Part shown: piece by piece, positions 26,497 through 33,787 of the stretch
Layout: each line of letters opens with the position of its first letter
Numbering within the stretch: position 1 is the first letter of the stretch
Source: Xylophilus sp. GOD-11R
Lineage (GTDB): Bacteria; Pseudomonadota; Gammaproteobacteria; Burkholderiales; Burkholderiaceae_C
NCBI RefSeq assembly: GCF_033546935.1
Contig: NZ_CP137854.1
Span: 2,232,001-2,296,000 of the forward strand
Length of the DNA stretch: 64,000 nucleotides
Direction of reading: 5' to 3'
Program-made: the position numbers and the translations under genes
The notes under the pieces: model-generated
What the model was told of the DNA's origin: nothing
The model's input: the letters and a program-made list of their open reading frames with translations, nothing else
Database searches by the model: none

Positions 26497-26919
26497 TCAC
26501 CCAGCAGCAGCAGCAGCAGCAGCAGCCATCAAAGCCACCACCTTGCGACCAGGCCCCGCAACAGGCCGCTCCAGGTCAAGCGCAAGAGAGGCCAGCTCAC
26601 CAGCATCCAGATGCACAACCCCGTCGGAGACAAGAACGGCAAACCGAGGCGTACACCCCTCATCAGGCGCCTTCGCACATCCGTCATCCAACCCGATCGT
26701 GAAGTTGTGCAGCGGACAAGCCACATTCGTCCCGAACACGATCCCCTGCGACAAGGGCCCACCCTTGTGCGGACACCGATCCAGCAGCGCAAAAACCTGC
26801 TCCGCATCGTTACGAAACACCGCCACGTCCACGCCCTGAGGCCGGGCCACCCGCCGCGACCCGAGTACCGGGATATCTTCCACCCGGCACACGGGCGTCC
26901 ATTGCGTATTAGTCGTCAT
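26497..26919 (-). CDS. nirD: nitrite reductase small subunit NirD (Rieske type)
   Basis: Small subunit of the NADH-dependent assimilatory nitrite reductase. The 140-aa protein has a Rieske-like fold with CPHKGGPLSQG and CPLHNF, giving the C-x-H...C-x-x-H [2Fe-2S] ligand set. The start MTTNTQWTPVCRVEDIPVLG is typical. The last residues form a run of eight alanines encoded by a perfect GCT repeat, an unusual tail. The nirB stop is 15 bp upstream, so nirBD form one unit. Confidence 0.95.
   Translation of the reverse strand: MTTNTQWTPVCRVEDIPVLGSRRVARPQGVDVAVFRNDAEQVFALLDRCPHKGGPLSQGIVFGTNVACPLHNFTIGLDDGCAKAPDEGCTPRFAVLVSDGVVHLDAGELASLALDLERPVAGPGRKVVALMAAAAAAAAG
26502..26525 (+). repeat. (CAG)8 trinucleotide repeat inside the nirD C-terminus
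   Basis: Eight perfect CAG units on the plus strand, read in nirD as eight GCT alanine codons just before the final glycine and stop. Such microsatellites can change length by slippage without breaking the frame. Confidence 0.9.
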
Positions 26920-26934
26920 GTGAAGGGCTCCTGC

Positions 26935-29442
26935 TCAAGCGGTTTCGGTGGAGGTCGAGGAAGACGAGGACAAGGCCACCGGCACGATCGGAATCACCGG
27001 CGTGAACTGCCGCGTATCCACCAGCGCCTTGCCCGCCTCGGCCCATGGATCGACCGCCCCGTCGAGCGAGAACTGCAGCCGGTCCCACAGCGCCTTGCGC
27101 CCCACCGGGTCGTCGATGATCTTCTTCTTGACGTAGTCCAGCCCCACCCGTGCGATGTAGTGCACCGTGCGGTCCAGGTACCAGGCTTCCTCGCGGTAGA
27201 GCTGCAGAAACGCGCCGGCGTACTCCATCACTTCTTCTGCGGTCTTCACCTTGGCGAAGAAGTGCGCCACCTCAGTCTTGATGCCGCCGTTGCCGCCCAC
27301 GTAGATCTCCCAGCCCGAATCCACACCGATGATGCCGACGTCCTTGATGCCCGACTCCGCGCAGTTGCGCGGGCAGCCCGACACTGCCAGCTTCACCTTG
27401 TGCGGCGAGTACATGGCCCATAGCGCACGCTCCAGATCCTTGCCGAGCTGGGTCGAATCCTGGGTGCCGAAGCGGCACCACTCGCTGCCGACACAGGTCT
27501 TCACCGTGCGCAGCGACTTGCCGTAGGCGAAGCCGCTGGGCATGTCCAGATCCTTCCAGACGGCCTGCAGGTCTTCCTTCTTCACGCCCAGCAGGTCGAT
27601 GCGCTGGCCGCCGGTAACCTTGACGGTCGGAATGTTGTACTTGTCGGTGACGTCCGCGATGCGGCGCAGTTCGGCCGCCGTGGTGGTGCCGCCCCACATG
27701 CGCGGCACGACCGAATAGGTGCCGTCCTTCTGGATGTTGGCGTGGCTGCGTTCGTTGATGAAACGGCTCTGCGGATCGTCCACCGCCTCCTTCGGCCAGG
27801 TGCTGATGAGGTAGTAGTTGAGCGCCGGGCGGCAGCTGGCGCAGCCGTTGGGTGTCTTCCAGCCGAGCTTGGAGAACACGTCGCCGATCTTGAGCAGATG
27901 GTCGGCCTTGATCGCCTCGCGCACTTCCTGGTGGCTGCGTTCGGTGCAGCCGCACATGGCTTTTTTCTTGGGCGTGGCGGAGTAGTCGCCGCCGGCGGTG
28001 AACATCAATATCTGCTCGACCAGCCCGGTGCAGGAGCCGCACGATGCGCTGGCCTTGGTGTGCTTCTTCACCTCGTCGAGGGTGAACAAACCCTTTTCCT
28101 GGATCGCCTTGCAGATGGTGCCCTTGGTCACGCCGTTGCAGCCGCAGACTTCGTCGGCGTCGGCCATGGCGGCAGCCTTGTTCACGCCCTGGTGGCCGGC
28201 GTCGCCGAGGTGCGATTCGCCGAACATCAGCTTGTCGCGAATGTCGTGGATGCTGCGGCCCTCGCGCAGCAGCTTGAAGTAGTAGCTGCCGTCCACCGTG
28301 TCGCCGTAGAGGCAGGCGCCGACGAGCTTGTCGTCCTGGATGACCAGCTTCTTGTAGACGCCGCCGAAGGGGTCGCTCATGACGATCTCCTCGGTGCCTT
28401 CGCCGCCCATGAACTGGCCGGCGGAGAACAGGTCGATGCCGGTCACCTTGAGCTTGGTCGAGGTGAGCGAGCCGAGGTAGCGGCCGATGCCCATTTCGGC
28501 CAGGTGGTTCGCCGCCACCTTGGCCTGCTCGAACAGCGGCGCCACCAGCCCGTAGGCAATGCCCCGGTGCGCAGCGCATTCACCCACGGCGTAGATGCGG
28601 GCGTCGGTCACCGTCTGGAGGGTGTCGGTGACCACGATGCCGCGGTTGCAGTGCAGCCGGGCCGATTCGGCCAGGGCCACGTTGGGGCGGATGCCCACGG
28701 CCATCACCACCAGATCCGCCGCTTCCTCGCTGCCGTCCTTGAAGCGGATCGCCTTCACCCGGCCGGCCTTGCCATCTTCGGCGTCGCCGATCAGCTCCTG
28801 GGTGTGGGCGCTGAGGCGGAACTTCAGGCCGCGCTGTTCGAGCGACTGGCGCAGCAGGCCGCCGGCCACGGCGTCGAGCTGCTTTTCCATGAGCCAGGCG
28901 TTCACGTGCACGACGGTGACCGTCATGCCGCGCAGCATCAGGCCGTTGGCGGCTTCGAGGCCGAGCAGGCCGCCGCCGATGACGACCGCGTGCTTGTGCG
29001 TCTTGGCCGTCTCGATCATGGTGTTGGTGTCGGCGATGTCGCGATAGGCGATCACCCCGTCGAGATGCGCGCCCGGCACCGGCAGCATGAAGGGATTGGA
29101 GCCGGTGCACAGCAGCAGCCGGTCGTAGGGCGCCTCGGTGCCGTCGTCGGCGCGCACCACGCGTTGGCGGCGGTCGATGGCCACCACCTTGCGGCCGGCG
29201 TGGACCGTGATGCCGTTGTCTTCGTACCAGGACCAGGGGTTGAGCACGATCTCGTCGACCGTCTGCTCGCCCGCGAGCACCGGCGACAGCAGGATGCGGT
29301 TGTAGTTGGGATGCGGCTCGGCGCCGAAGACGGTGATCTCGTAGAGATCCGGATCGATCTTCAGCAGTTCTTCCAGTGTGCGGACACCGGCCATGCCGTT
29401 GCCGACCAATACCAGCTTCTGCTTCTTCACGCGCATGTCCAT
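26935..29442 (-). CDS. nirB: nitrite reductase (NADH) large subunit
   Basis: Reduces nitrite to ammonium in the cytoplasm. The 835-aa protein starts MDMRVKKQKLVLVGNGMAGV. It has an FAD/NADH oxidoreductase part (VLVGNGMAGVRTLEELL, LLLCTGSNPFMLP, VVIGGGLLGLEAANGL), BFD-like [2Fe-2S] domains (VCGCNGVTKGTICKAI, ASCGSCTGLVEQIL and a second CGCTERSHQEVREAI), then sulfite/nitrite reductase repeats with the siroheme-[4Fe-4S] ligands TCVGSEWCRFG and SGCPRNCAESG. The C-terminus is a Ser/Thr-rich tail. The start at 29442 has a GGAG ribosome site; the frame upstream runs through the regulatory leader and is not coding. Confidence 0.96.
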   Translation of the reverse strand: MDMRVKKQKLVLVGNGMAGVRTLEELLKIDPDLYEITVFGAEPHPNYNRILLSPVLAGEQTVDEIVLNPWSWYEDNGITVHAGRKVVAIDRRQRVVRADDGTEAPYDRLLLCTGSNPFMLPVPGAHLDGVIAYRDIADTNTMIETAKTHKHAVVIGGGLLGLEAANGLMLRGMTVTVVHVNAWLMEKQLDAVAGGLLRQSLEQRGLKFRLSAHTQELIGDAEDGKAGRVKAIRFKDGSEEAADLVVMAVGIRPNVALAESARLHCNRGIVVTDTLQTVTDARIYAVGECAAHRGIAYGLVAPLFEQAKVAANHLAEMGIGRYLGSLTSTKLKVTGIDLFSAGQFMGGEGTEEIVMSDPFGGVYKKLVIQDDKLVGACLYGDTVDGSYYFKLLREGRSIHDIRDKLMFGESHLGDAGHQGVNKAAAMADADEVCGCNGVTKGTICKAIQEKGLFTLDEVKKHTKASASCGSCTGLVEQILMFTAGGDYSATPKKKAMCGCTERSHQEVREAIKADHLLKIGDVFSKLGWKTPNGCASCRPALNYYLISTWPKEAVDDPQSRFINERSHANIQKDGTYSVVPRMWGGTTTAAELRRIADVTDKYNIPTVKVTGGQRIDLLGVKKEDLQAVWKDLDMPSGFAYGKSLRTVKTCVGSEWCRFGTQDSTQLGKDLERALWAMYSPHKVKLAVSGCPRNCAESGIKDVGIIGVDSGWEIYVGGNGGIKTEVAHFFAKVKTAEEVMEYAGAFLQLYREEAWYLDRTVHYIARVGLDYVKKKIIDDPVGRKALWDRLQFSLDGAVDPWAEAGKALVDTRQFTPVIPIVPVALSSSSSTSTETA

Positions 29443-29471
29443 GGCGTTCTCCGTGGGCTTTTCAATCGACC

Positions 29472-29537
29472 AAAAAAAAGGCGTCCGCATGGTGCGTGTG
29501 CCGGTCGATGACCTGGCACATCCATGCGGACGCCTTT
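29472..29537 (-). terminator. leader terminator (attenuator) upstream of nirB
   Basis: On the minus strand the arms GGCGTCCGCATGG and CCATGCGGACGCC pair perfectly (13 bp, flanked by three further A-T pairs), with a smaller GTGCC/GGCAC stem inside, followed by eight T residues. It lies 30 bp before the nirB ATG, inside the transcribed leader, so it must be bypassed for nirB expression. Confidence 0.88.
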
Positions 29538-29571
29538 GTCCTGAAGCCACTGCACGACGCCATTGCCGCGC
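29528..29571 (-). promoter_or_regulatory. ANTAR-type antitermination RNA element in the nirB leader
   Basis: Two hairpins with six-base loops. P1 (29552-29571): stem GCGCGGC / GTCGTGC (7 bp with two G-U pairs), loop AAUGGC. P2 (29528-29541): stem GGAC / GTCC, loop AAAGGC. Both loops have A at position 1 and G at position 4, the two bases required by ANTAR proteins. The 3' half of P2 is the 5' arm of the attenuator, so P2 and terminator exclude each other. NasR, encoded 4.3 kb away, is the likely ligand. Confidence 0.8.
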
Positions 29572-29590
29572 GGTGACCTTGCGATGCGTC

Positions 29591-29608
29591 ATGCAAGCGG
29601 CGTGCCAG
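29591..29608 (-). promoter_or_regulatory. nirBp: sigma-54 promoter of nirBD
   Basis: Minus-strand TGGCACG-N4-TTGCA matches the -24/-12 consensus exactly. The predicted start is near 29582, giving a leader of about 140 nt. A possible NtrC site TGCGTC-N5-GGTGCA (29667-29683) lies about 95 bp upstream of that start; it matches 10 of 12 consensus bases and is a weaker call. Confidence 0.82.
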
Positions 29609-29755
29609 CGGATGGGGGTGTTTTCGACTCGACCCAGAGCGTTTGGCGCCGTGTTTTGGACCGTGCTGCGTCGGCTTGGTGCATTTTGCGGAGCACAAGA
29701 AAAAAGGAACCGAAGACGGCGCTCGGGCCGACGCTGCCGGCCAGGTCAAATACAT

Positions 29756-29771
29756 GCGTCAATATTGATGC
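29756..29771. promoter_or_regulatory. possible VapBC operator
   Basis: GCGTCAATATTGATGC, a near-perfect palindrome with a perfect 10-bp core (TCAATATTGA), 31 bp before the vapB ATG. VapBC complexes commonly repress their own operon through such palindromes; this is inferred from position only. Confidence 0.4.
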
Positions 29772-29802
29772 AGAATGATGTCGAATTTGATGAGGAGCAG
29801 TT

Positions 29803-30006
29803 ATGCGTACCACCGTCACCATCGACGACAAGCTCTACGAGCAGGCCCTCGAAGTCGCCGATCCCCAAATGGATAAGGCAGATCTGTTTCGGGAAGCCAT
29901 CAAGACATTCATTCGCGTGCACGCCAGCAAGCGCCTGGCCGCGCTCGGCGGTGCCGCGCCCGAAATCGCCGATGTGCCTCGCCGACGCGAGGATTCCCGA
30001 CGGTGA
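29803..30006 (+). CDS. vapB: VapB-family antitoxin
   Basis: A 67-aa protein starting [20 protein letters not shown], the ribbon-helix-helix type start typical of VapB proteins, followed by a C-terminal Arg-rich segment that would wrap the toxin. A GAGGAGCAG ribosome site is present. Its stop overlaps the toxin start (GTGA). It is encoded on the strand opposite to the nitrate genes, between nirB and nrtC. Confidence 0.88.
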   Translation: MRTTVTIDDKLYEQALEVADPQMDKADLFREAIKTFIRVHASKRLAALGGAAPEIADVPRRREDSRR

Positions 30007-30380
30007 GCGTGCTGGCCGATACATCCGTTTGGATCGCGCATTTTCGAGAGCCCAGCCCTGAGCTGATCGGCCATCTGGACGCCGGACAGGTCTTGATTCA
30101 TCCGATGGTGATTGCAGAACTGGCATGCGGAACACCTCCCGATCGATTGCGCACCCTGCAAGCGCTTGGGCTTCTGGAGCACTCGCATCAGGCGAGCATG
30201 GCCGAGGTGCTCCTATTGATCGAGGGGAAAAAGCTGTTTGGACGCGGATGCGGTTTGGTTGACATGATGTTGCTGGCGTCCACATTGGTCACGCCCGGAG
30301 CGACGTTGTGGACGCTCGACAAACGACTGGCCGATCTCGCCGATCTTGTGAAGGTCCGGTACCGACCTTCCTTGCACTGA
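30003..30380 (+). CDS. vapC: VapC-family toxin, PIN-domain ribonuclease
   Basis: A 125-aa PIN protein with GTG start. The acidic active-site residues are visible: Asp6 ([12 protein letters not shown]), Glu39 (MVIAELACG), Asp87 ([10 protein letters not shown]) and Asp106 (TLDKRL). VapC toxins cut tRNA or rRNA when freed from VapB. The pair looks intact and could be functional; it is probably a mobile insertion into the nitrate cluster. Confidence 0.9.
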   Translation: MSVLADTSVWIAHFREPSPELIGHLDAGQVLIHPMVIAELACGTPPDRLRTLQALGLLEHSHQASMAEVLLLIEGKKLFGRGCGLVDMMLLASTLVTPGATLWTLDKRLADLADLVKVRYRPSLH

Positions 30381-30391
30381 TCGCCACCCAC

Positions 30392-30415
30392 AAAAAAGCC
30401 CGGCGAACCGGGCTT
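30392..30415 (-). terminator. intrinsic terminator of the nrtABC operon
   Basis: GCCCGG / CCGGGC stem, four-base loop, with a run of six A on the left that gives UUUUUU in the minus-strand transcript, 14 bp after the nrtC stop. It also lies just past the vapC stop and may act weakly in the other direction. Confidence 0.85.
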
Positions 30416-30429
30416 GGTCTGTCTGCTGG

Positions 30430-31245
30430 TCAGGCTGCCTTCTCGACATGCCCCTGCCGCGTGTACAGGAAGTCGATCACCGCCTTGCGGTAATGCACGT
30501 AGGTCGTGTCCTCGGCCAGTTCCACCCGGTTGCGCGGCCGGGCGAGGTCGACCGACAGCACTTCGCCGATGGTGGCCGACGGGCCGTTGGTCATCATGAC
30601 GATCTTGTCGGACAGCAGCACCGCTTCGTCCACGTCGTGGGTCACCATGACGACGGTGCTCTGGGTCTTCTGCACGATGGCGAGCAACTCGTCCTGGAGG
30701 CGGGCGCGGGTGAGGGCGTCGAGCGCACCGAAGGGCTCGTCCATCAGCAGCACCTTGGGCTCCATGGCCAGGGCGCGGGCGATGCCGACGCGCTGCTTCA
30801 TGCCGCCGGAGATCTCGCCCGGACGCTTCTGCGTGGCGGGCGTGAGGCCGACCAGCGCCAGCGCGGCGTCGGTGCGCACCTTGAGTTGCGCCTTGGATTC
30901 GGTCTTGCCGAAGACGCGTTCCACACCCAGGTAGATGTTCTCGTAGCAGGTCAGCCAGGGCAACAGGGAATGGTTCTGGAACACCACCGCGCGCTCGGGA
31001 CCGGGGCCCTTGATTTCGCGGGCGGCGCACATCAGGCTGCCGTGGGTGGGCGTGGTCAGGCCGGCGATCAGGTTGAGCAGCGTCGACTTGCCACAGCCCG
31101 AGTGGCCGATGAGCGCGACGAACTCGCCCTTGGCGACGTTGAGGTTGATGTCGCGCAACGCCTGGAAGCTGCCCTTGGGCGTCTTGAAGGTTTGCTCTAC
31201 ATCGCGGATCTCGATGAACCTGGATTCCTGATTGGCGAGACTCAT
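30430..31245 (-). CDS. nrtC: nitrate ABC transporter ATP-binding protein
   Basis: A 271-aa ATPase starting MSLANQESRFIEIRDVEQTF. Walker A is GHSGCGKST, the Q-loop VVFQNHSLLPWLT, the signature LSGGM-like in PGEISGGMKQRVGIARALA, and Walker B VLLMDEPFGALDALTR, with the H-loop VTHDVDEAV. It belongs to the NrtC/SsuB/TauB group but lacks the extra C-terminal NrtA-like domain of cyanobacterial NrtC. Its start overlaps the nrtB stop (ATGA). Confidence 0.92.
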   Translation of the reverse strand: MSLANQESRFIEIRDVEQTFKTPKGSFQALRDINLNVAKGEFVALIGHSGCGKSTLLNLIAGLTTPTHGSLMCAAREIKGPGPERAVVFQNHSLLPWLTCYENIYLGVERVFGKTESKAQLKVRTDAALALVGLTPATQKRPGEISGGMKQRVGIARALAMEPKVLLMDEPFGALDALTRARLQDELLAIVQKTQSTVVMVTHDVDEAVLLSDKIVMMTNGPSATIGEVLSVDLARPRNRVELAEDTTYVHYRKAVIDFLYTRQGHVEKAA

Positions 31246-32177
31246 GACTTCACCTCTTCGAACGTGAATGCAGTGGCGATCTTGATGAGCGCGAATTCGA
31301 GCAGCAGGCCGACGATGCCGATGACGAAGATCGCGATGATGATGTTCTTGACGTTGAGGTTGTTCCACTCGTCCCACACCCAGAAGCCGATGCCGACGCC
31401 GCCGGTCAGCATCTCGGCCGCCACGATCACCAGCCAGGCCGTGCCGACGGCCAGACGCACGCCGGTGAGCATGTAGGGCAGCACGGCGGGGAACAGAATC
31501 TTGGTGAGGATCTTCCATTCCGACAGGTTGAGCACCCGGGCGACGTTCATGTAGTCCTGCGGCACGCGCTGCACGCCGACGGCGGTGTTGATGACCATGG
31601 GCCAGATGGAGCAGATGAAGATCGTCCAGATGGCGGCCGGATTGGCGCCCTTGAACACCAGCAGGCCGATCGGCAGCCAAGCCAGCGGCGACACCGGACG
31701 CAGCAGGCTGATCAGCGGATTGAACATGCTGGCCAGGAACTTGAAGCGGCCGATGGCGAAGCCCACCGGAATGCCGACGAGCGCGGCGAGCCCGAAGCCC
31801 ATCGCCACCCGCTGGAGCGAGGACAGCACGTTCCAGCCCACGCCCTGGTCGTTGGGGCCGTTGCTGTAGAACGGATCCTTGAAAACGGTGACGGCCTGGA
31901 TCCAGGTGTCCTTGGGCGATGGAATGCTGCTGCCGGTGCTGACGGAGACGGCTTCCCACACCAGCACCAGCAGCAACAGACCGAGAAGCGGCGGCACCAC
32001 CTTCAGCCAGAAGGCTCGCCAGTCGCGCGGGGCGGGTTGGCGGGGCTGGGCGGCAGCGGTTGCGGTAGTCATGGTCGTCGAGGCCGGCAGTGCCGGGTTG
32101 GTGGTCGTCGGAGGCGTGGCACCGGCCGCATCGGCCTGCGCACCCGCCAGGGAACTGTGAAAAACGGCACTCACCAT
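31242..32177 (-). CDS. nrtB: nitrate ABC transporter permease
   Basis: A 311-aa inner-membrane permease. Residues 1-55 are a Thr/Ala/Pro-rich cytoplasmic extension, then a first membrane span (WLKVVPPLLGLLLLVLVWEA) and five more. The EAA-type coupling loop is in VQRVPQDYMNVARVLNLSEW. A GAGGAGAACACC site precedes the chosen ATG (MVSAVFHSSL). Partner of NrtA and NrtC. Confidence 0.92.
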   Translation of the reverse strand: MVSAVFHSSLAGAQADAAGATPPTTTNPALPASTTMTTATAAAQPRQPAPRDWRAFWLKVVPPLLGLLLLVLVWEAVSVSTGSSIPSPKDTWIQAVTVFKDPFYSNGPNDQGVGWNVLSSLQRVAMGFGLAALVGIPVGFAIGRFKFLASMFNPLISLLRPVSPLAWLPIGLLVFKGANPAAIWTIFICSIWPMVINTAVGVQRVPQDYMNVARVLNLSEWKILTKILFPAVLPYMLTGVRLAVGTAWLVIVAAEMLTGGVGIGFWVWDEWNNLNVKNIIIAIFVIGIVGLLLEFALIKIATAFTFEEVKS

Positions 32178-32199
32178 GGTGTTCTCCTCAGTGAATAGG

Positions 32200-33492
32200 T
32201 CAGGCTTTGATCTTGAAGCTATCGGCGTATTTCGCCGGGTCCTTGCCGTCCCAGACGGTGCCATCGAGCAGCTTGCTGCTGCGCATCGGATCCTTGGGCA
32301 CGGCCACCTTCATCGCTCCGGCGACGTCCTTGTACATGTCGATCTGGTTGATCGACCTGGCCACGGCCAGGTAGTCCGGATGTTCCTTGAGCAGGCCCCA
32401 GCGCTTGTGCTGGGTCAGGAACCACATGCCGTCGGAGAGATAGGGGAAGTTCACCGCGCCGTCGTCGAAGAACTTCATGTGGTTCGGGTCATCCCAGGTC
32501 TTGCCCATGCCGTTTTCGTAGCGGCCCAGGATGCGCTGGTTGATCGCGTCGGCGCTGGTGTTGACGTAGCTCTTTTCTGCGATGACGTCGGCCATCTTGT
32601 TCTTGTTCTGAAGGCTCGCGTCGATCCACTTGCTGGCCTCCATCACGGCCATCATCACGGCGCGGCAGGTGTTGGGATTGGCCTTGACGAACTCCGCCCG
32701 GGTGCCGAGCACTTTCTCGGGGTGATCTTTCCAGATGTCCTGGGTGGTGATGGCGGTCACGCCGATCTTGTCGATGATCGCGCGCTGGCCCCAGGGCTCA
32801 CCCACGCAAAAACCGTCCATGTTGCCCACGCGCATGTTGGCCACCATCTGCGGTGGCGGCACGACGATGACCTTGGCGTCCTTGATCGGGTTGATGTTCG
32901 ACGCGGCCAGCCAGTAGTTGAGCCACATGGTGTGGGTGCTGGTCGGGAAAGTGCCGGCGAAGGTGTATTCGCGCTTGTTGGTGGCCATCACCTTGGCCAG
33001 CGAAGGTCCGTCGACCGCGCCCTTGTCGGCCAGCGCTTTCGACAGGGTGATCGCCTGGCCGTTGCGGTTGAGGCCCATCAGCATGGCCATGTCCTTCTTG
33101 GGGCCGCCCACGCCGAGGTGGACTCCGTAGATCAGGCCGTAGAGCACATGGGCCATGTCGAGCTCGCCGTTGACCAGCTTGTCGCGAACGCCCGCCCAAC
33201 TGGCTTCCTTGCTCGTGACGATCTTCACGCCGTACTTCTTGTCGAAGCCCAGCACCGAGGCCATCACCACACTGGCGCAATCGGTCAGTGGAATGAAGCC
33301 GATCTTGACTTCTTCCTTCTCGGGTTTGTCGGAGCCCGCAGCCCAGACGCCGCTGTGCCCGAGGCTGGCGAACAGGGCGGTGGCGCCGGCCTTGCGGATG
33401 AACTCGCGGCGCGGCGCGGCCACGGCGGTGTCTGCTGCGGGGGAGGCTGCAGCGACAACGGGGTCGGCTTTACCGGGAATCTTCTGGGCCAT
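32200..33492 (-). CDS. nrtA: nitrate ABC transporter substrate-binding protein, Tat-exported
   Basis: A 430-aa protein of the NrtA/CmpA family that captures nitrate in the periplasm. The N-terminus has a twin-arginine signal (RREFIRKAGATALFASLG, cleavage near WAAG). Family motifs include KIGFIPLTDCASVVMASVLG, WLNYWLAASNINP, DGFCVGEPWGQRA and FAGTFPTSTHTMW. An AAGGAG ribosome site precedes the start. Expression is controlled by the upstream sigma-54 promoter and attenuator leader. Confidence 0.94.
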   Translation of the reverse strand: MAQKIPGKADPVVAAASPAADTAVAAPRREFIRKAGATALFASLGHSGVWAAGSDKPEKEEVKIGFIPLTDCASVVMASVLGFDKKYGVKIVTSKEASWAGVRDKLVNGELDMAHVLYGLIYGVHLGVGGPKKDMAMLMGLNRNGQAITLSKALADKGAVDGPSLAKVMATNKREYTFAGTFPTSTHTMWLNYWLAASNINPIKDAKVIVVPPPQMVANMRVGNMDGFCVGEPWGQRAIIDKIGVTAITTQDIWKDHPEKVLGTRAEFVKANPNTCRAVMMAVMEASKWIDASLQNKNKMADVIAEKSYVNTSADAINQRILGRYENGMGKTWDDPNHMKFFDDGAVNFPYLSDGMWFLTQHKRWGLLKEHPDYLAVARSINQIDMYKDVAGAMKVAVPKDPMRSSKLLDGTVWDGKDPAKYADSFKIKA

Positions 33493-33532
33493 GGTCTAAC
33501 TCCTTGCGTGGGCGAAAAACGGGAAGCGGGCT

Positions 33533-33592
33533 GAAAAAACAAAAACGGCGCCCATTCCCTGGCGCTTTCGCGAGCAGGAAATGGACGCCGTT
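33533..33592 (-). terminator. leader terminator (attenuator) upstream of nrtA
   Basis: On the minus strand AACGGCGTCCATT pairs with AATGGGCGCCGTT (one mismatch), with an inner GC-rich stem, followed by TTTTTGTTTTTT. It lies about 40 bp before the nrtA ATG and well after the predicted transcription start, so it is an attenuator and not the end of another operon. Confidence 0.87.
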
Positions 33593-33640
33593 GTCCAGAT
33601 GTCGTGGGTGACTGTTGACGCCGGACCGCCATTGGCCCAG
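33582..33640 (-). promoter_or_regulatory. ANTAR-type antitermination RNA element in the nrtA leader
   Basis: P1 (33621-33640): stem CTGGGCC / GGTCCGG (7 bp with two G-U pairs), loop AAUGGC, the same loop as in the nirB leader. P2 (33582-33597): stem TGGAC / GTCCA, loop AACGGC. Both loops have A1 and G4. P2 shares GGCGTCCA with the 5' arm of the attenuator. The two leaders differ in most stem bases but keep pairing and loops, good evidence for selection on structure. Confidence 0.82.
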
Positions 33641-33655
33641 TGTCGCCCTACCACC

Positions 33656-33672
33656 ATGCAGGAGTCATGCCA
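33656..33672 (-). promoter_or_regulatory. nrtAp: sigma-54 promoter of nrtABC
   Basis: Minus-strand TGGCATG-N5-TGCAT has GG and GC at the required -24/-12 spacing. The predicted start is near 33646, which places P1 at the very beginning of the transcript, as in the Klebsiella nasF leader. The sequence from here to nasR (33673-33787) should hold the upstream activator sites. Confidence 0.78.
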
Positions 33673-33787
33673 GCGGTTTTGCCCCGTGTTAGCGCCGGAG
33701 CGGGGCGTTGGAGCCGGTGGTGAACCCCGTCTAGCCGTGCCGTCGTGGTGCGCCGCACCAAACTGCAGCGGTTTCGCATTCGGATGC

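Noticed and set aside
26502..26525. Short CAG repeat considered as a CRISPR or tandem array
   Set aside because: Unit is only 3 bp with no spacers and it lies inside nirD.
27742..29511. 589-codon plus-strand open frame across nirB
   Set aside because: Antisense to nirB, whose cofactor motifs are all intact; the plus frame is His/Val/Ala-rich shadow.
26935..29592. Longer NirB start at 29592
   Set aside because: The extra 50 residues would be encoded by the attenuator, ANTAR hairpins and start region of the transcript; the ATG at 29442 has a proper ribosome site.
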